64,000 bases of DNA, taken from Phascolarctos cinereus. Lineage: Eukaryota; Chordata; Mammalia; Diprotodontia; Phascolarctidae. The position numbers and the translations under genes are program-made. Under the pieces are notes generated by a model. It made no database searches and had not been told where the DNA came from. It worked only from the letters and a program-made list of their open reading frames with translations. The DNA lies in the NCBI RefSeq assembly GCF_002099425.1, contig NW_018344015.1, positions 3,688,501-3,752,500 on the forward strand. Direction: 5' to 3'. Below, piece by piece: positions 1 through 10,635 of this stretch. Positions within the stretch are counted from its first letter, which is position 1, and each line of letters begins with the position of its first letter.

Positions 1-1130
1 ATGAGACAGAATGGTTTCATTTGCATGTGTAAAGAGATTTGCTTAGGCAAGAAAAGCCACCTTTTTACATAAGACAGGGTAGGAGAAGATGGTGGCAAAA
101 GGCATCTGAGTGATGTGAGATGAGTTGAAGAGAATAAGAGGGAGCTCTCAGCAAAATACAGCCAATTATTCTGGGAAATATGAGACAGAGTTCTCAGCTG
201 AGAGGGTGGGGAAGGTAAATTTCAGTGATGAAAAGGTTTGGAAAGTCATTGTGGTGATTGAGATTATGAGCCCGTGGGAGGGAGGTATAAAGAAGATTGC
301 CTTGTAGTGGTGAAAGCTAAATTGAGATTATATAACATAACATTTTAGTGAACTCAGTCAAACTAGTTTCATGATTTTCTCTTGCTTTTTTTTTTAGCAG
401 CAAATGAGTAGAATTGAAAGCAGAAGAAAATGGGAAGTTATTCATGGTTGAGGCTTGGCAGGGCAAGATTGGCAATTGAGATAAGGTGACAAAGGACTTG
501 TAGGGTTGAACCAGTTCACTGAGGGATCAAGAATAGGAGGAGGAACATAGTTAGAATAGATACGATGGTTTAGTAGAAAACTGTGGGGTAGAAATATTGG
601 AGATGGTAGCAAAGATGAAGAACAAGGTTTGGGGTTATCAGACTGAGAGAAAAGGAGAATGACAATATATTTTTAACAGATGAGGAAATTTCAGAGTTAA
701 TGATCACAAAGATGGAATACTTGTGGATGATGGCAGGGTCAAGGGTCTGACAATCTCTGTGTGTAGTTGCGGTGGAGTGGAGGAGCAGCTGATGGAAAAT
801 GAGAAATTTGAGAAAGTGAGAGGTCAGTGCATTTGAAGGAATATCAATGTGTATCAGTCCTAGCATGGGGCCAGGATTTGGAGAGGGGAAAAAGACTAAC
901 TCGTGCAAATGAGAGTGCTATAGTGGTCAATAGGTAACAGATATCAGAATCTTATTCGTGTAGTGAATATAAATTGAATGGACCTCAAAGGAGGAGAGGT
1001 TACTGCATCATGGAAACAAAGGAACATGGAATTGAAAAAGGGATCTTTCAATTCTCCTACCATGACTGGTGAGTTGAGGGGTATTAATGAAAATACAGCT
1101 GGACAGAGTGGACAAGGGTACTGTGTCAAC
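1..1130 (-). mobile_element. L2/CR1-clade LINE fragment, endonuclease to start of reverse transcriptase
   Basis: Read on the minus strand, about 620-880 gives the end of an AP-endonuclease of the L2/CR1 type: HIDIPSNALTSHFLKFL followed by TTHRDCQTLDPAIIHK, which resembles the family pattern of a GDFN-H-D-PSN-A-FL stretch and then TLDLVITHN. About 160-300 reads LPHPLSAENSVSYFP, like the SSLTAEDFASYF stretch ahead of the reverse transcriptase in L2. The rest is heavily decayed. The left side runs off the window. L2 is the best match, but another CR1-clade LINE cannot be excluded. Confidence 0.6.
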
Positions 1131-1204
1131 TAGAAGGCCTCAGGAAGCTTGACACCTAGGGGTTTTCCCCAAAGCATTGTCCAATGTCTTTTTTGCTCCA
1201 AACT

Positions 1205-1525
1205 CTCTCATTGAACAAACTCATTAGCCTCCACGGATTAAATTATCGTCTCTATGCAGGTTACTCCCAGATTTATGTATCTAACCCTAATCTCTATTCT
1301 GAGCTATAGACTTGCATCCCTAACTGCCTTTTAGACATTTCAAATTGTATGTCCCATAAACATCTCAAGATCAAGATCTGAAAAAGAGAATGAATTATCC
1401 TCCCAACCCCCTAAGCCTACAACTCTTCCAAATTTTGAGGGCAAATGTTGAGGTTGATATAAACATTCCAAATGTTGAGGGCATTACAATCATTCCAGTT
1501 ACCCATATCTGTAACCTCTTTTATC
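1205..1525 (+). mobile_element. L2 LINE fragment, reverse transcriptase C-terminal half
   Basis: In one frame the sequence reads LNYRLYAGYSQIYVSNPNL, a stop, TCIPNCLLDISNCMSHKH, two further stops and IILPTP. This follows the L2 reverse transcriptase around its catalytic YADD box and the NCLLDISTWMSHRHLKLNMSKTEL stretch. The YADD box has decayed to YAGY. A later piece reads GITIIPVTHICNL, like the GTTILPVTQARNLGV part of L2. It faces the opposite way from the L2-like fragment just to its left. Confidence 0.85.
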
Positions 1526-2140
1526 TGGCAGAATGTCTTGCAGATAGCAAGGGCTCAGTAAACATTATGGCTGCTGCAATTAGCCTCTTTTTTAACCCCA
1601 TGTATAAAACAAAATAGTGGCAGGTTAAAGGCTGATTCCTGGCCTACTTGGAAAGGGAATAAGGTGTCTGGATAAACTCTTGGAATTCAGAAGAAAGCCA
1701 TGTAATTAAGATACTAACAGAACTGGGAAATTCTTTTTTTCAAAAAAAAGCAACTATCTATTTGGACATGAGTTATGAATTATAGCTGGTGTTGACAGCT
1801 GAGAGAACTGCTCAGACAATGTGGAAATAACAGTTCCTGGTACTGTGAGAAAGTACTGGAAATCTGCTTTCTTGTTGCTGTTACATCATTCCTAGAGTTT
1901 TAGTACTCTGGGTGCCATTCTTCTGTGAATTATATCATAGCTCAAATGTTTGACAGTCATTAGAGCTCTACCAGGTGTTGCTACATATAGCAAATGTGCT
2001 AATACCTGGACATGAATTTAAAAAAGAAATTCCTAGGGGGATTCATATACCAAAAGATGCATTCTGACAGCTCAGATATTTAAATTCAGGAGACTGTAAA
2101 AATGCTATAACTTCTGTCAATCCATTCATATTTCACATCT
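1526..2140. other. Unassigned AT-rich sequence
   Basis: No open frame, repeat family or RNA gene was recognised here. The stretch is ordinary mixed sequence with one short A/T run near 1735-1750. Confidence 0.4.
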
Positions 2141-2141
2141 C

Positions 2142-2290
2142 TCTTCTTCTTCTTCTTCTTCTTCTTCTTCTTCTTCTTCTTCTTCTTCTTCTTTCTCTCT
2201 CCATCTCTCTCTCTTCATCTCTGTTTCTTTCTGTCTCTACCTCCCTCTTTCCATCTTCCTCTTTCCTCCACTTCCTTTTCTCCCTTCCTA
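2142..2290. repeat. (TTC)n microsatellite running into a CT-rich tract
   Basis: About 17 uninterrupted TTC units lie at 2142-2194. They are followed by roughly 95 bases of degenerate TC-rich sequence. A second tract of the same unit lies at about 51917-52050. Confidence 0.97.
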
Positions 2291-2619
2291 ACTCTTTCAT
2301 CTACAAGTAGATACACATGTATATTTCTGTATGTCTTTACACACAGATTGATATATACCTAGTAATTTAACTCTGGGCCACTTCAAGTGATATGTTAAAA
2401 CATTATTTTTCATTTCTAGAAGAAGAATGGGAATTTCATTTATTTCATATGATTCTTCACACTGATTCTGTATCAAATATTATATTAATTGAGAAAGAAG
2501 CAAAAATACATCCACAACCAATAATGATTTTTCCCTTAACAAAGTAAGTCAAAGTCATCTGCTTCTAGGTAATAAAATAATAATAAATGGTGCCAAGTAG
2601 TACAAGCAAGATGGTGCAT

Positions 2620-2856
2620 TTGCTGAGGCCTAGTACATGCTGGCATGGCCTGTGTTGGACTGTGCTCCTCTCTCAGACTGGTGCAACAAACCTTTCCTAT
2701 TGACCTTCTAGGTTGTTTCATGCTGGAAATTTCTTTCACTCTGGTTCTGCTGGTCTAGAATTTCTTTAGAGTCATATTTCAAGGTGTTTGGAGGGGTTTG
2801 GGATAACAGCTCAGGTGAGTTCCTACCTTTACTCCACCATCTTGACTCCACCTCTG
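2620..2856 (-). mobile_element. L1 5' end (5'UTR) fragment
   Basis: This matches the 5' ends of the HAL1/L1 copies near 23.2, 38.4 and 43.3 kb. Shared parts include the CTCCTCTCTCA tract, TTCTAGGTTGT, the TTTCACTCTG run and, at the outer end, CTCCACCATCTTGACTCC. The last is the reverse complement of the GGAGTCAAGATGGTGGAG start seen on marsupial L1. Only about 235 bases remain, and the element is cut off on its ORF1 side. Confidence 0.75.
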
Positions 2857-2985
2857 AGAAATGCAAATTAAAATAATTCTGAAATACTACTTCATAGCTG
2901 TTAGTTTGGCTAATAGAACAGAAGATGAAAATGAAAAATGGTGGTGGGGATGTGGGAAAAATAGAACATTGATGCACTGTATGTG
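2857..2985 (+). mobile_element. L1 ORF2 C-terminal fragment
   Basis: The plus strand encodes MQIKIILKYYFIAVSLAN and then a GKNRTL motif. This aligns with the MQIKTTLRYHIIPIRLAN segment of the better-kept L1 at 48.0-50.1 kb. It abuts the inverted L1 5'UTR scrap on its left and an inverted L1 scrap on its right, so it marks a rearranged site. Confidence 0.75.
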
Positions 2986-3030
2986 GTATGCATGGTTTTA
3001 TAGCCCTTTAGGTATAGTTCCAAATTATTG
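2986..3030 (-). mobile_element. Short L1 ORF2 scrap, inverted
   Basis: GTATGCATGGTTTTATAGCC and the bases after it match the reverse complement of the L1 ORF2 stretch that encodes the CMPFDPAIALLG region, also seen at about 7947-7995 and 40531-40575. It is about 45 bases long. Confidence 0.6.
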
Positions 3031-3160
3031 TAAAGAATGGAGGTTAAGTGACTTGTCCAAGATCGAACAGGTAGCAAGTGTGTAAGTCTGTATTTCAATT
3101 TAGGTTCTCCTGACTTCAGGCTCAATGTTCTATCCAGTGAGCCACCTAGCTTACTCCTTA
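3031..3160 (-). mobile_element. MIR/THER1-type SINE fragment
   Basis: TTAAGTGACTTGTCCAAGAT, then a TAGCAAGTG core, then CTCCTGACTTCAGGC and TCTATCCAGTGAGCCACCTA. This is the reverse complement of a tRNA-derived mammalian SINE, running from the core to the tRNA-like head. It is decayed but easily recognised. Confidence 0.75.
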
Positions 3161-3772
3161 ATAGCAAATACTCTTAGGTAAAAAAAAAAAAAACTTATGT
3201 AGGAACCAATATTTTGAAAAAGTGGATAGGTATTAGGTAAGAGAGACTATTGTATTACTAAAGCTTTAAAAAATCTGTCTTTCATATAGTTGACAGGAAA
3301 ATGAAATAACTTAGATTCAATTTCAGAATAAGCACCTACATTTGGTAATACTTCATAGAACCAAATTGCTTTTTATTAAATAATGCATCTTGCTTGGAAC
3401 AAATCCTCAATCAGTTCTCTTAGTGACTTCAAATAAAAACTTGGGGAAAATGGCATTTAGCCATTAATGTTGATTTAATCATCCAAATATATTTAACTTG
3501 TTGGAAAATATTCCAACACTTAAATCTCTTACCTTCAGTTTGCAAAGAAATGTTACTAGCTGTCAGTTATTTGATAATAAATTTTGAGGAATTTCATGAC
3601 AGATAAATTAGAAAGTTTGAGGTTTTTTTTTTAGAGGGTTGGCATAAGCTTCCAACAGAGAGCCCAGGATATTAGCAAAGACATTTCAGATGAAAATATT
3701 TTTACTTACTGGCTAAAAGTTGAAGACCTTAACTTATTATTGAAAATAAAGTCAATCAATCCAGAATGTTAA
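3161..3772. other. Unassigned AT-rich sequence
   Basis: Nothing recognisable was found apart from an A13 run near 3181 and a T9 run near 3622. No frame with a plausible protein was seen. Confidence 0.4.
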
Positions 3773-5560
3773 GGAAAAAAATGACACCTTGAAAATCAGA
3801 ATTGGGCAAGGGGAAGCTAATGAAGTTATAAGAGATAAAGAAATAAAAATATATAGTGAATGAAAAATAGAAGAGAATGTGAAACATCTCATAAGAAAAA
3901 CAATGGATCTAGAGAACAGATCAAAAAAGAAAACATAATAATTGGATTACCTGAAAGTTCTGATCAAAAAAAAGAATCTTGATACAATAATACAGGTAAT
4001 AATTAAAGAAAATTGTACTGAACTATTATAACAAGAGGAGACAGTAGAAATAGAAAAAAAAATCCACCTATCACCACCTAAAAGAATTCCTATGAGGGAA
4101 AGTCAGAAGAATGTCATAGTCAAATTTCAAAACCCCCAAATCAAGGACAAAATACCATGAGCTACAAGAAAAAAACAATTTACATATGATAGTGCCACAA
4201 GTAGAATCACACAAGACCTAGCATTGGCGACACTAAAAGACTGCAGGTCTTGTAACACTGTATATCGAAGAGCAAAAGAACTGGGCTTTTGGCCAAAAGT
4301 ATCATACCCTGCAAAACTAAGAGTAATTGTGAATGGAAAAAATGGATATTTGATCAATTGTTGGGCTTTCAGGTTAAAAAAAAAAAGAAAGAAAACCCTG
4401 AACTCAATAGAAGATTTAACATACAAAAGGGAAGAGTAATGTAAGGTACATAGCAATGACTGATTACAAGGGGACTAAATAAGTATAGAATGCTTCCTTT
4501 TTATGCATGAAAAATGTAAAACCTATGTCTAAGATTGTTACTAGTAATTAGGTAATTTATAAGGAAGATTGGGGTAGACCTGAGTATGATATGACTTCAA
4601 AAAGTAAAACCATTCAAGTACAGCTAAAAGAGTAATTATCTTTTACAAATGAGATTCAAGAGGAAGAACCAATACAGAGGAATTAGATGGGGAAGAGGGG
4701 CTGTTAGTTCTGGAAACATAATTTCATTGGGAATGGGTTGAAGAGGGGAAAATATATATATATACATTTAAAAGAGCTTAAAAGTTTTCTAAATTTAGAA
4801 AGAAATAAAACTCTAAGGAGATAGGGAGAGGGAAGAGGATAAAGGCGGGATCTTTAGAAGGGAGGGTGTGAGAATAGATTAAAAGTGGTATGTAGAAGGG
4901 CATTTAGATTTAGGTAAATGGCAGGATAAGGGAGAATTGCTGGAGTGCTGGTAGGTTAAGTAGTAGGAGGGTAAGGTAGCAAGTAGAAGTAAAGTAGAGG
5001 ATTTAGGAGAGAGAAAAGGTAAAGATATGTACAAACATGAAAACAAAGCTTAGGAACAGAATCTCTTAGGGAAAGTATATATGTATGTATGTATGTGTGT
5101 GTGTATATGCATATATATGTATGGGTGTATATGTATATATGTATGTATGTGTATATATGTGTAATTGTGTATATATACATACATATATATATATACGAAT
5201 ACCTACATATAAATAAATCTAATGCTCGACTATAGCCTTGGGGTGATGGATGGGAGGGAAGGAGAGGGGGAAAAGAACAAAGTAAAAAGTGTACAGCAGA
5301 GAACAAAAGAAAACCTACAAGGAAACAAAGAAAAGATGGACAGCATTCAACATAATGACCAGTATTTAATATATAGGTTTCTTACAATGAAAATTTATCA
5401 CTATATAATTTAAATCCTCTCCTATGTTTGGCTGTGCTCATGACATTTTTTGTTTTTTTTTCTTATTTTATATTTAAGTTTACAATGTTTCTTTTTCTTT
5501 TTTTATTATGTATTAAAGTTTTAGCATTTGCCTAAAAGGAAAAAAGAAAGAAAGATGTTG
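3773..5560 (+). mobile_element. Older ORF1-only L1 relative (HAL1-like)
   Basis: The first 600 bases are a decayed L1 ORF1. Readable pieces, with one change of frame, are LPESSDQKK, IIKENCTELL, IHLSPPKRIP and VKFQNPQIKDKIP, followed by CRSCNTVYRRAKELGFWPK and VSYPAKLRVIVNGK. The last is the conserved YPAKL part of the ORF1p C-terminal domain. From about 4440 there is no endonuclease or reverse transcriptase. Instead there are about 1.1 kb of purine-rich non-coding sequence with a microsatellite, ending near an A-rich stretch at 5538-5556. ORF1 followed by a 3'UTR and no ORF2 fits the HAL1 class. The 3'UTR differs from the three minus-strand HAL1-like copies in this window. Confidence 0.6.
5075..5206. 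repeat. (TATG/TG)n microsatellite
   Basis: Alternating TATG, TG and TA units fill about 130 bases inside the 3' region of the plus-strand HAL1-like element. Confidence 0.95.
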
Positions 5561-7262
5561 AGGACGTATCAACCAATAGACTGAGTCTATTTTCTGTTGA
5601 TTAGCCCACCTAAATCTTCCAATAATTATTATGAACTGACTGGTTCTTTAGGTGGCAATTATTTGACTGTGGAAAGCCGTAAACCTAGAACTATTCAATA
5701 TGTCCCTCAGTCACTAATCCAGTGCTGGTAGCAGATTCATAGAGAAAGGAACAGAGTATATGAAGAGTCAGAGGTTTTGACTGTCTATACATATCATTTT
5801 GGTCATTGACACTCTAAAAGTAATACCTTTGTCCCAACGGCCAGTGAGTGGGTATACTACCAGAAGATTTGAGTCATATTGCATTATACTATTACCATTA
5901 TAAATAATCCCCCCAAAAGGAAGTTGCAACTTAAGGGAAAGATAATTCTTAGGTTCTCTCTGGAGAGTCACCTAGCAGATGTGGTAGAATTAGGTTTATC
6001 ACATGATCAAAAGGTAACAAGAAGCATCATTTCCTGGTTTATTTTGTCATGTTGTATTGAGATGCTCAATTTCTTGCAAAATGCAATCATAAAAGAAGAG
6101 GTAGAGTAATTAACAAACAAGAAGCTTGGAACCTCCAAGTTGAGGATGCCAGGAGACATTGTAAAATATTGTTGAGAAGGAAAGAATGAGAGAAGCCAAT
6201 TATTTGTATGCTACATAGACACCTCAAAAATACCCATTCACCAGGGTACATTCTTTTAAAAAAGAATCAGAAGGTACTAGACTTAACGAGGACTAAATAA
6301 CATTTTCTGCTAAGAAGAAACTGATTATATTTTAACCAAAATGACATGATTCATCACTATTATGAAAGTCCTTCCTGACCACCTGTATGTATGCAGTAAG
6401 GCCACTCACTTTTTAGACCAAAGAACAAAATTAACATAAAGCCAGAAAAAAAATTGAAATGACAAATTTTTGTGTTGTAAAAAAATCTTCATCTTAACTC
6501 ACTTAAAATGTTGATGGTGAAAAGGGAAATAGATAGATGAAAGGACATTAACAGTAATCAAAATAGTTTCATTTAATGCCAATTCAACAGGGGTGGTGGT
6601 AGTTGGGGGATTTGCTGAACTGAGAGCAACCACATTCCTCCTCTTCTCTCTCCTCTCTGTCAAACATCCTGAAGTCACAATTCAGCCAGTTTCTGTTCCT
6701 TAGAACTTCTTGTCTGTGAAAAAAACAAACAAACACAAACAAACAAACAAGACACTGTGATTTCTTCTTAGGCTTCTAGAATTGCTTGAGGACATATGTT
6801 TACACGCTGGCCTGGGAAAAATTAGCTGCCTCCTTCACTTCTCAGATTTCCAATTCTATCTACATTGAGGCTAAGGCCATACTACAGAATTGCTTCTTCT
6901 AATTTCCAGGAACAGGGAGGCTAGGCAGTTGAGGGATGTGCCAAAAGAAATCATTGATATTCAACCTTTGAATGACTTGCCTTCAGCAGCCTGATTCGCT
7001 GTTATTCTGTGTGTTCTTATTTCCTATTGTCTATCATCACCTCACTCTCTTTCACTATCTTCATTTCTGTGGTACTCAATAACTAGCTTCAAAAATAAAC
7101 CCTTTCCCCTACCCAAGATGTCCACTATCTAATTTCTACTCTTTTAGTTCTAACCCTCTTAATGTTTAACTCCTAATCTGTCCTATGTGCACAATGAAAT
7201 GTCTGTTCTGTAACTGACAAACTTGCTTTTATCTCAAGCCATTTCTTTTTACACTCTCATCT
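5561..7262. other. Unassigned sequence, 1.7 kb
   Basis: No family or gene was recognised. An (AAAC)n-like stretch lies at about 6720-6750. 6950-7250 is pyrimidine-rich and shows no convincing coding frame. A 76-codon frame at 5879-6109 has no motif I know. Confidence 0.4.
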
Positions 7263-8055
7263 TTTTTTAAAGATTTTTTTAAATTTAGCATTTTATTTTT
7301 CCTTAGTTACATGTAAAAATAATTTTAACATTCATTTTTAAAACTTCGAGTTCCAAATTCTCTCCATTCCTCCTTTCCCCCATTGAAAAGGTAAGCAATT
7401 CAATATAGGTTATAAATATGTAGTCACATAAAACATTTCCATATTAATCATGTTGTGAAAGAAAACATAGACCAAAAAAAAAAACCAACTCGAGAAAAGT
7501 AAAGAAAATTTAAAAAGTATGTACCAATCTATATTCAGATACTTTCAGTTCTTTCTCTGTGGATGGATAGCATTTTTCATCATAAGTACTTCAGAGTTGT
7601 CTTGGATCATTGTGTTGCTGAGAATAGCTGTCATTCACAGCTGATCATCTTATAATATTGTTGTTATTTTGTATACAGTGCATTTCAATTTGCATCAGCT
7701 CATGTAAGTCTTTCCAGGTTTTCCTGAGAGCTCCATGCTCATTATTTCTTATAACACAATAGTATTCCAACACAATCACATAACACAGTTTGTTCAACCA
7801 TGCCCCAATTGACGGGCATCCTCTCAATTTCTAATTATTTGCTACCAGAATGCTGCTATAAATACATCTGTACATAAAAGTCCTTTTCCTTTTTTTAATC
7901 TCTTTTTGTATACAAACCTAGCAGTAGCATTGCTAGATCAAAGGGTGTGCATGGTTTTATAGCCCTGTAGGTATGGTTCCAAATTGCTCAATAGAATGGT
8001 TGAATCAGTCCATAACTCCACCAACATAGACTCCAATCTTTTGACCCTCACTAAG
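7263..8055 (-). mobile_element. L1 3' end: ORF2 C-terminus plus 3'UTR (tail type A)
   Basis: The left edge is a T-rich stretch followed by a 3'UTR containing AGTTACATGTAAAAATAATT and AAGGTAAGCAATTCAATATA; this end is called tail A here. Further right the minus strand reads RGCPSIGAWLNKLCYVIVLE and YYCVIRNNEHGALRKTW, the usual end of marsupial L1 ORF2. It is 5'-truncated at about 8055. The same tail occurs at 39.85 kb and, in part, on the HAL1-like copies. Confidence 0.88.
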
Positions 8056-8204
8056 ATACCACTCTGCTTGATGACCTCACTGCTTGATCACACTAGATCT
8101 TCTATTACTGGCTTCATTTTCATGCAATCACTTGAATTATCATGCTGAAGTCATAATGCTTCTTTTTCTTCACTGTGATTTCAAGATTCTCTCTTTCCCA
8201 GAGA

Positions 8205-9828
8205 GATTAAAAATTAATTGTAAATTAAATAATGTAACCCTGAAAATCAAGTTGGTCAAAGAACAAATCATAGAAGCATTCCATGATTTCATTAAAGAAA
8301 ATAACAAGGAGACAACTTTCCAAAATTCATGGGATATAGCCAAAGCACTACTCAAGAGAAAATTTATATCTCTAGTGACTTCCATCAGTAAAACAGAGAA
8401 AAAGTAAAGGCAATGAATTGGGCATGAAACTATAAAATCTAGAAAAGACTAAATTAAAAATATCCAATTAAACACCAAATTGGAAATTCAGAAAATCAAA
8501 GTAGAGATTAATAAAATTGAAAGAAATTCATTGAACTAATTAATAAAACTAGAAAGCTGGTTCTGTGAAAAATAACAATAAAATCAACAAATTATGGGTT
8601 AATTTGATGTAAAAAGGAAATAAGAAGAACACATCTCAAGTATAAAAAATGAAAGGTGTGAACTCATTTTCAAAGCAGAAGAAATCATGACAATTTTAGG
8701 AGCTATTTTGCCCAATTATATGCCAATAAATTTGACAATCTAAATGAAATGGATGTATACCTACAAAAATATTAATTAACCAGATTAACAGAAGAAATAA
8801 AATACTTAAATAATCTAATCTTAGAAAAAGAAATTGAACAAGCCATTAATTAACTTCCCCAGGAAATATCTACAGGACCAGATGGATTCACAAGTAAATT
8901 ATACCAAACATTTAAAGAACAGTTAAATCCCAATACTATATAAACTATTTGAAAAATAGGTGAAGAAAGAGTCCTACCAAATTCATTTTCTGACACAATT
9001 ATGATGCTGATACCCAAACCAGGAAGAGCCAAAACTCAAAAGAAATTACATACCAATTTCCCTAATGAATATTAATGTGAAAATTTTAAATAAAATACCA
9101 GCAAAAAGATTATAGCAATGTATCACATAGATCATACAGTATGACCAGATGGGATTTATACCAGGAATGCAGGGCTGGTTCAATATTAGGAAAATTATTA
9201 GCACAATTGAATACATCAATAACAACATTAACAGAAATCATATGGCTATTTCAATAGATGTAGAAAAAGTCTTTGATGAAATACAACACCCATTCCTATT
9301 CAAAACACTAGAGAGCATAGGAATAAATGGAGCTTTACCTTAAAATGATAAATAATGTTTATCTAAAACCATCAGCAAACATTATCTATAATGGAAATAA
9401 GGTAGAAGCCTTTTCAGTACAATCAAAGGTGTAACAAGGATGCCCTTCATCACCACTATTATTTAATATTATACTAGAGATGTTAGCTATAGCAATAAAA
9501 GAAGAAAAATAAATTAAAGGAATTAGAAACAAAATTGTCAGTTTTTACAGATGATACAATGTTACTTAGAAAATCCTACAGATTCAACTAAACAAAACTA
9601 CTTGAAATCAGTAACAACTTTAGCAAAGGTGCAGGATAGAAAATAAACCCACATAAATCATCAGCATTTCTATGTATTACCAACAAAGTCTAGCAACAAG
9701 AAATAGAATGAGAAATTCCTTTTAAAACAACTATAGACAATACAAATTTTACTTGGGAGTCTACCAGTCAAGACAAACTCAGGAACTTCGTGAACATAAT
9801 TAGAAACGCTTTTCATACTAATAAGGCA
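8205..9828 (+). mobile_element. L1 ORF2 fragment with reverse transcriptase
   Basis: It begins NVTLKIKLVKEQIIEAFHDF and continues to SWDIAKALLKRKFISL, the L1 ORF2 segment ahead of the reverse transcriptase. Around 9150-9300 it reads [20 protein letters not shown] and then [15 protein letters not shown], the RT core. The catalytic box at about 9546 reads FTDD instead of FADD. Several stops and frameshifts make it dead. It ends abruptly against an inverted L1 piece at about 9828. Confidence 0.88.
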
Positions 9829-10082
9829 TTAGTGTTCCAATTTTCCCTTTTGTCATTTGAGCCAATCTAATAGGTGTGATGTGGTTTCTCAGATTTGTTT
9901 TGATATTTATTTCTCTAATCAATAGTAATTAAGAGCATTTTTTCACATGACTATAGATAGCTTTACTTTCTTCATCTGAAAACTGCCTATTCATACCCTT
10001 TGACCATTTATCTATTGGGGAATGACTTGTGTTCTTATAAATCTGACTCTAGATATTTTAGAAATGAGGCCTTCATCAGAGA
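9829..10082 (-). mobile_element. L1 ORF2 fragment, inverted
   Basis: This is equivalent, with small gaps, to 48778-49078 of the better-kept minus-strand L1: it runs from the GTGTTCCAATTTTCCC region through GGGGAATGACTTG to ATTTTAGAAATGAGGCC. It lies between a plus-strand L1 fragment and another minus-strand L1 3' end. Confidence 0.82.
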
Positions 10083-10087
10083 CATGG

Positions 10088-10635
10088 CCTCCCTCCCCAA
10101 GACAGCATGCAATCTGATACAGCTTCTACATATACATTTCTATTAAACATATTTTCACATTAGTCTTATTGTAAGGAAAAATTAGAACCAATAGGAGGAA
10201 CCACAAGAAAGAAAAAAAAACAAAACAGAAGGAAAAAAAGGAGCAAATGGTATGCATCAATCTGCATAGTTCTTTCTGTGAATGTGGATAGCGTTTTCCA
10301 CCATGTGACTTTTGGAGACGTCCTAGCTCCTTGCATTGCTGAGAAGAGCTCACTCTATCAAAGTTAGTCATCACACAACATAGCTATTACTGTGTACAGT
10401 GTTCTGCTCATTTCACTCAGCATCAGTCCATACAAGTCTTTCCAGGGTTTTTCTGAAGTCCACCTGCTCATCATTTCTTATAGCACAATAGTATTCCATT
10501 ACATTCATATACCACAACTTGTTTAGCCATTCCCAGTTGATGAACATCTCCTCAATTTCCAATTCTTTGCCACCACAGAAAGAGCTGCTATAAATATTTT
10601 TGTACATGTGGGCCCTTTTCTCATTTTTAGGAGAG
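10088..10635 (-). mobile_element. L1 3' end (tail type B)
   Basis: The 3'UTR reads CCTCCCCAAGACAGCATGCA and then CATATTTTCACATTAG, matching 48.10-48.18 kb; this end is called tail B here. The minus strand then encodes the WYMNVMEYYCAIRNDEQ end of ORF2. About the last 85 bases of the tail seen at 48.0 kb are missing. The order relative to 9829-10082 is wrong for one continuous element, so two copies or a rearrangement are needed. Confidence 0.85.

Noticed and set aside
4956-5306. 116-codon antisense frame rich in Tyr, Ile and Thr
   Set aside because: Translation of the (TATG)n tract in the 3' region of the HAL1-like element.
9828-10635. Twin-priming inversion for the plus-strand L1 at 10636
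   Set aside because: The inverted pieces are 3' parts of L1, whereas twin priming inverts the 5' part of the same element.
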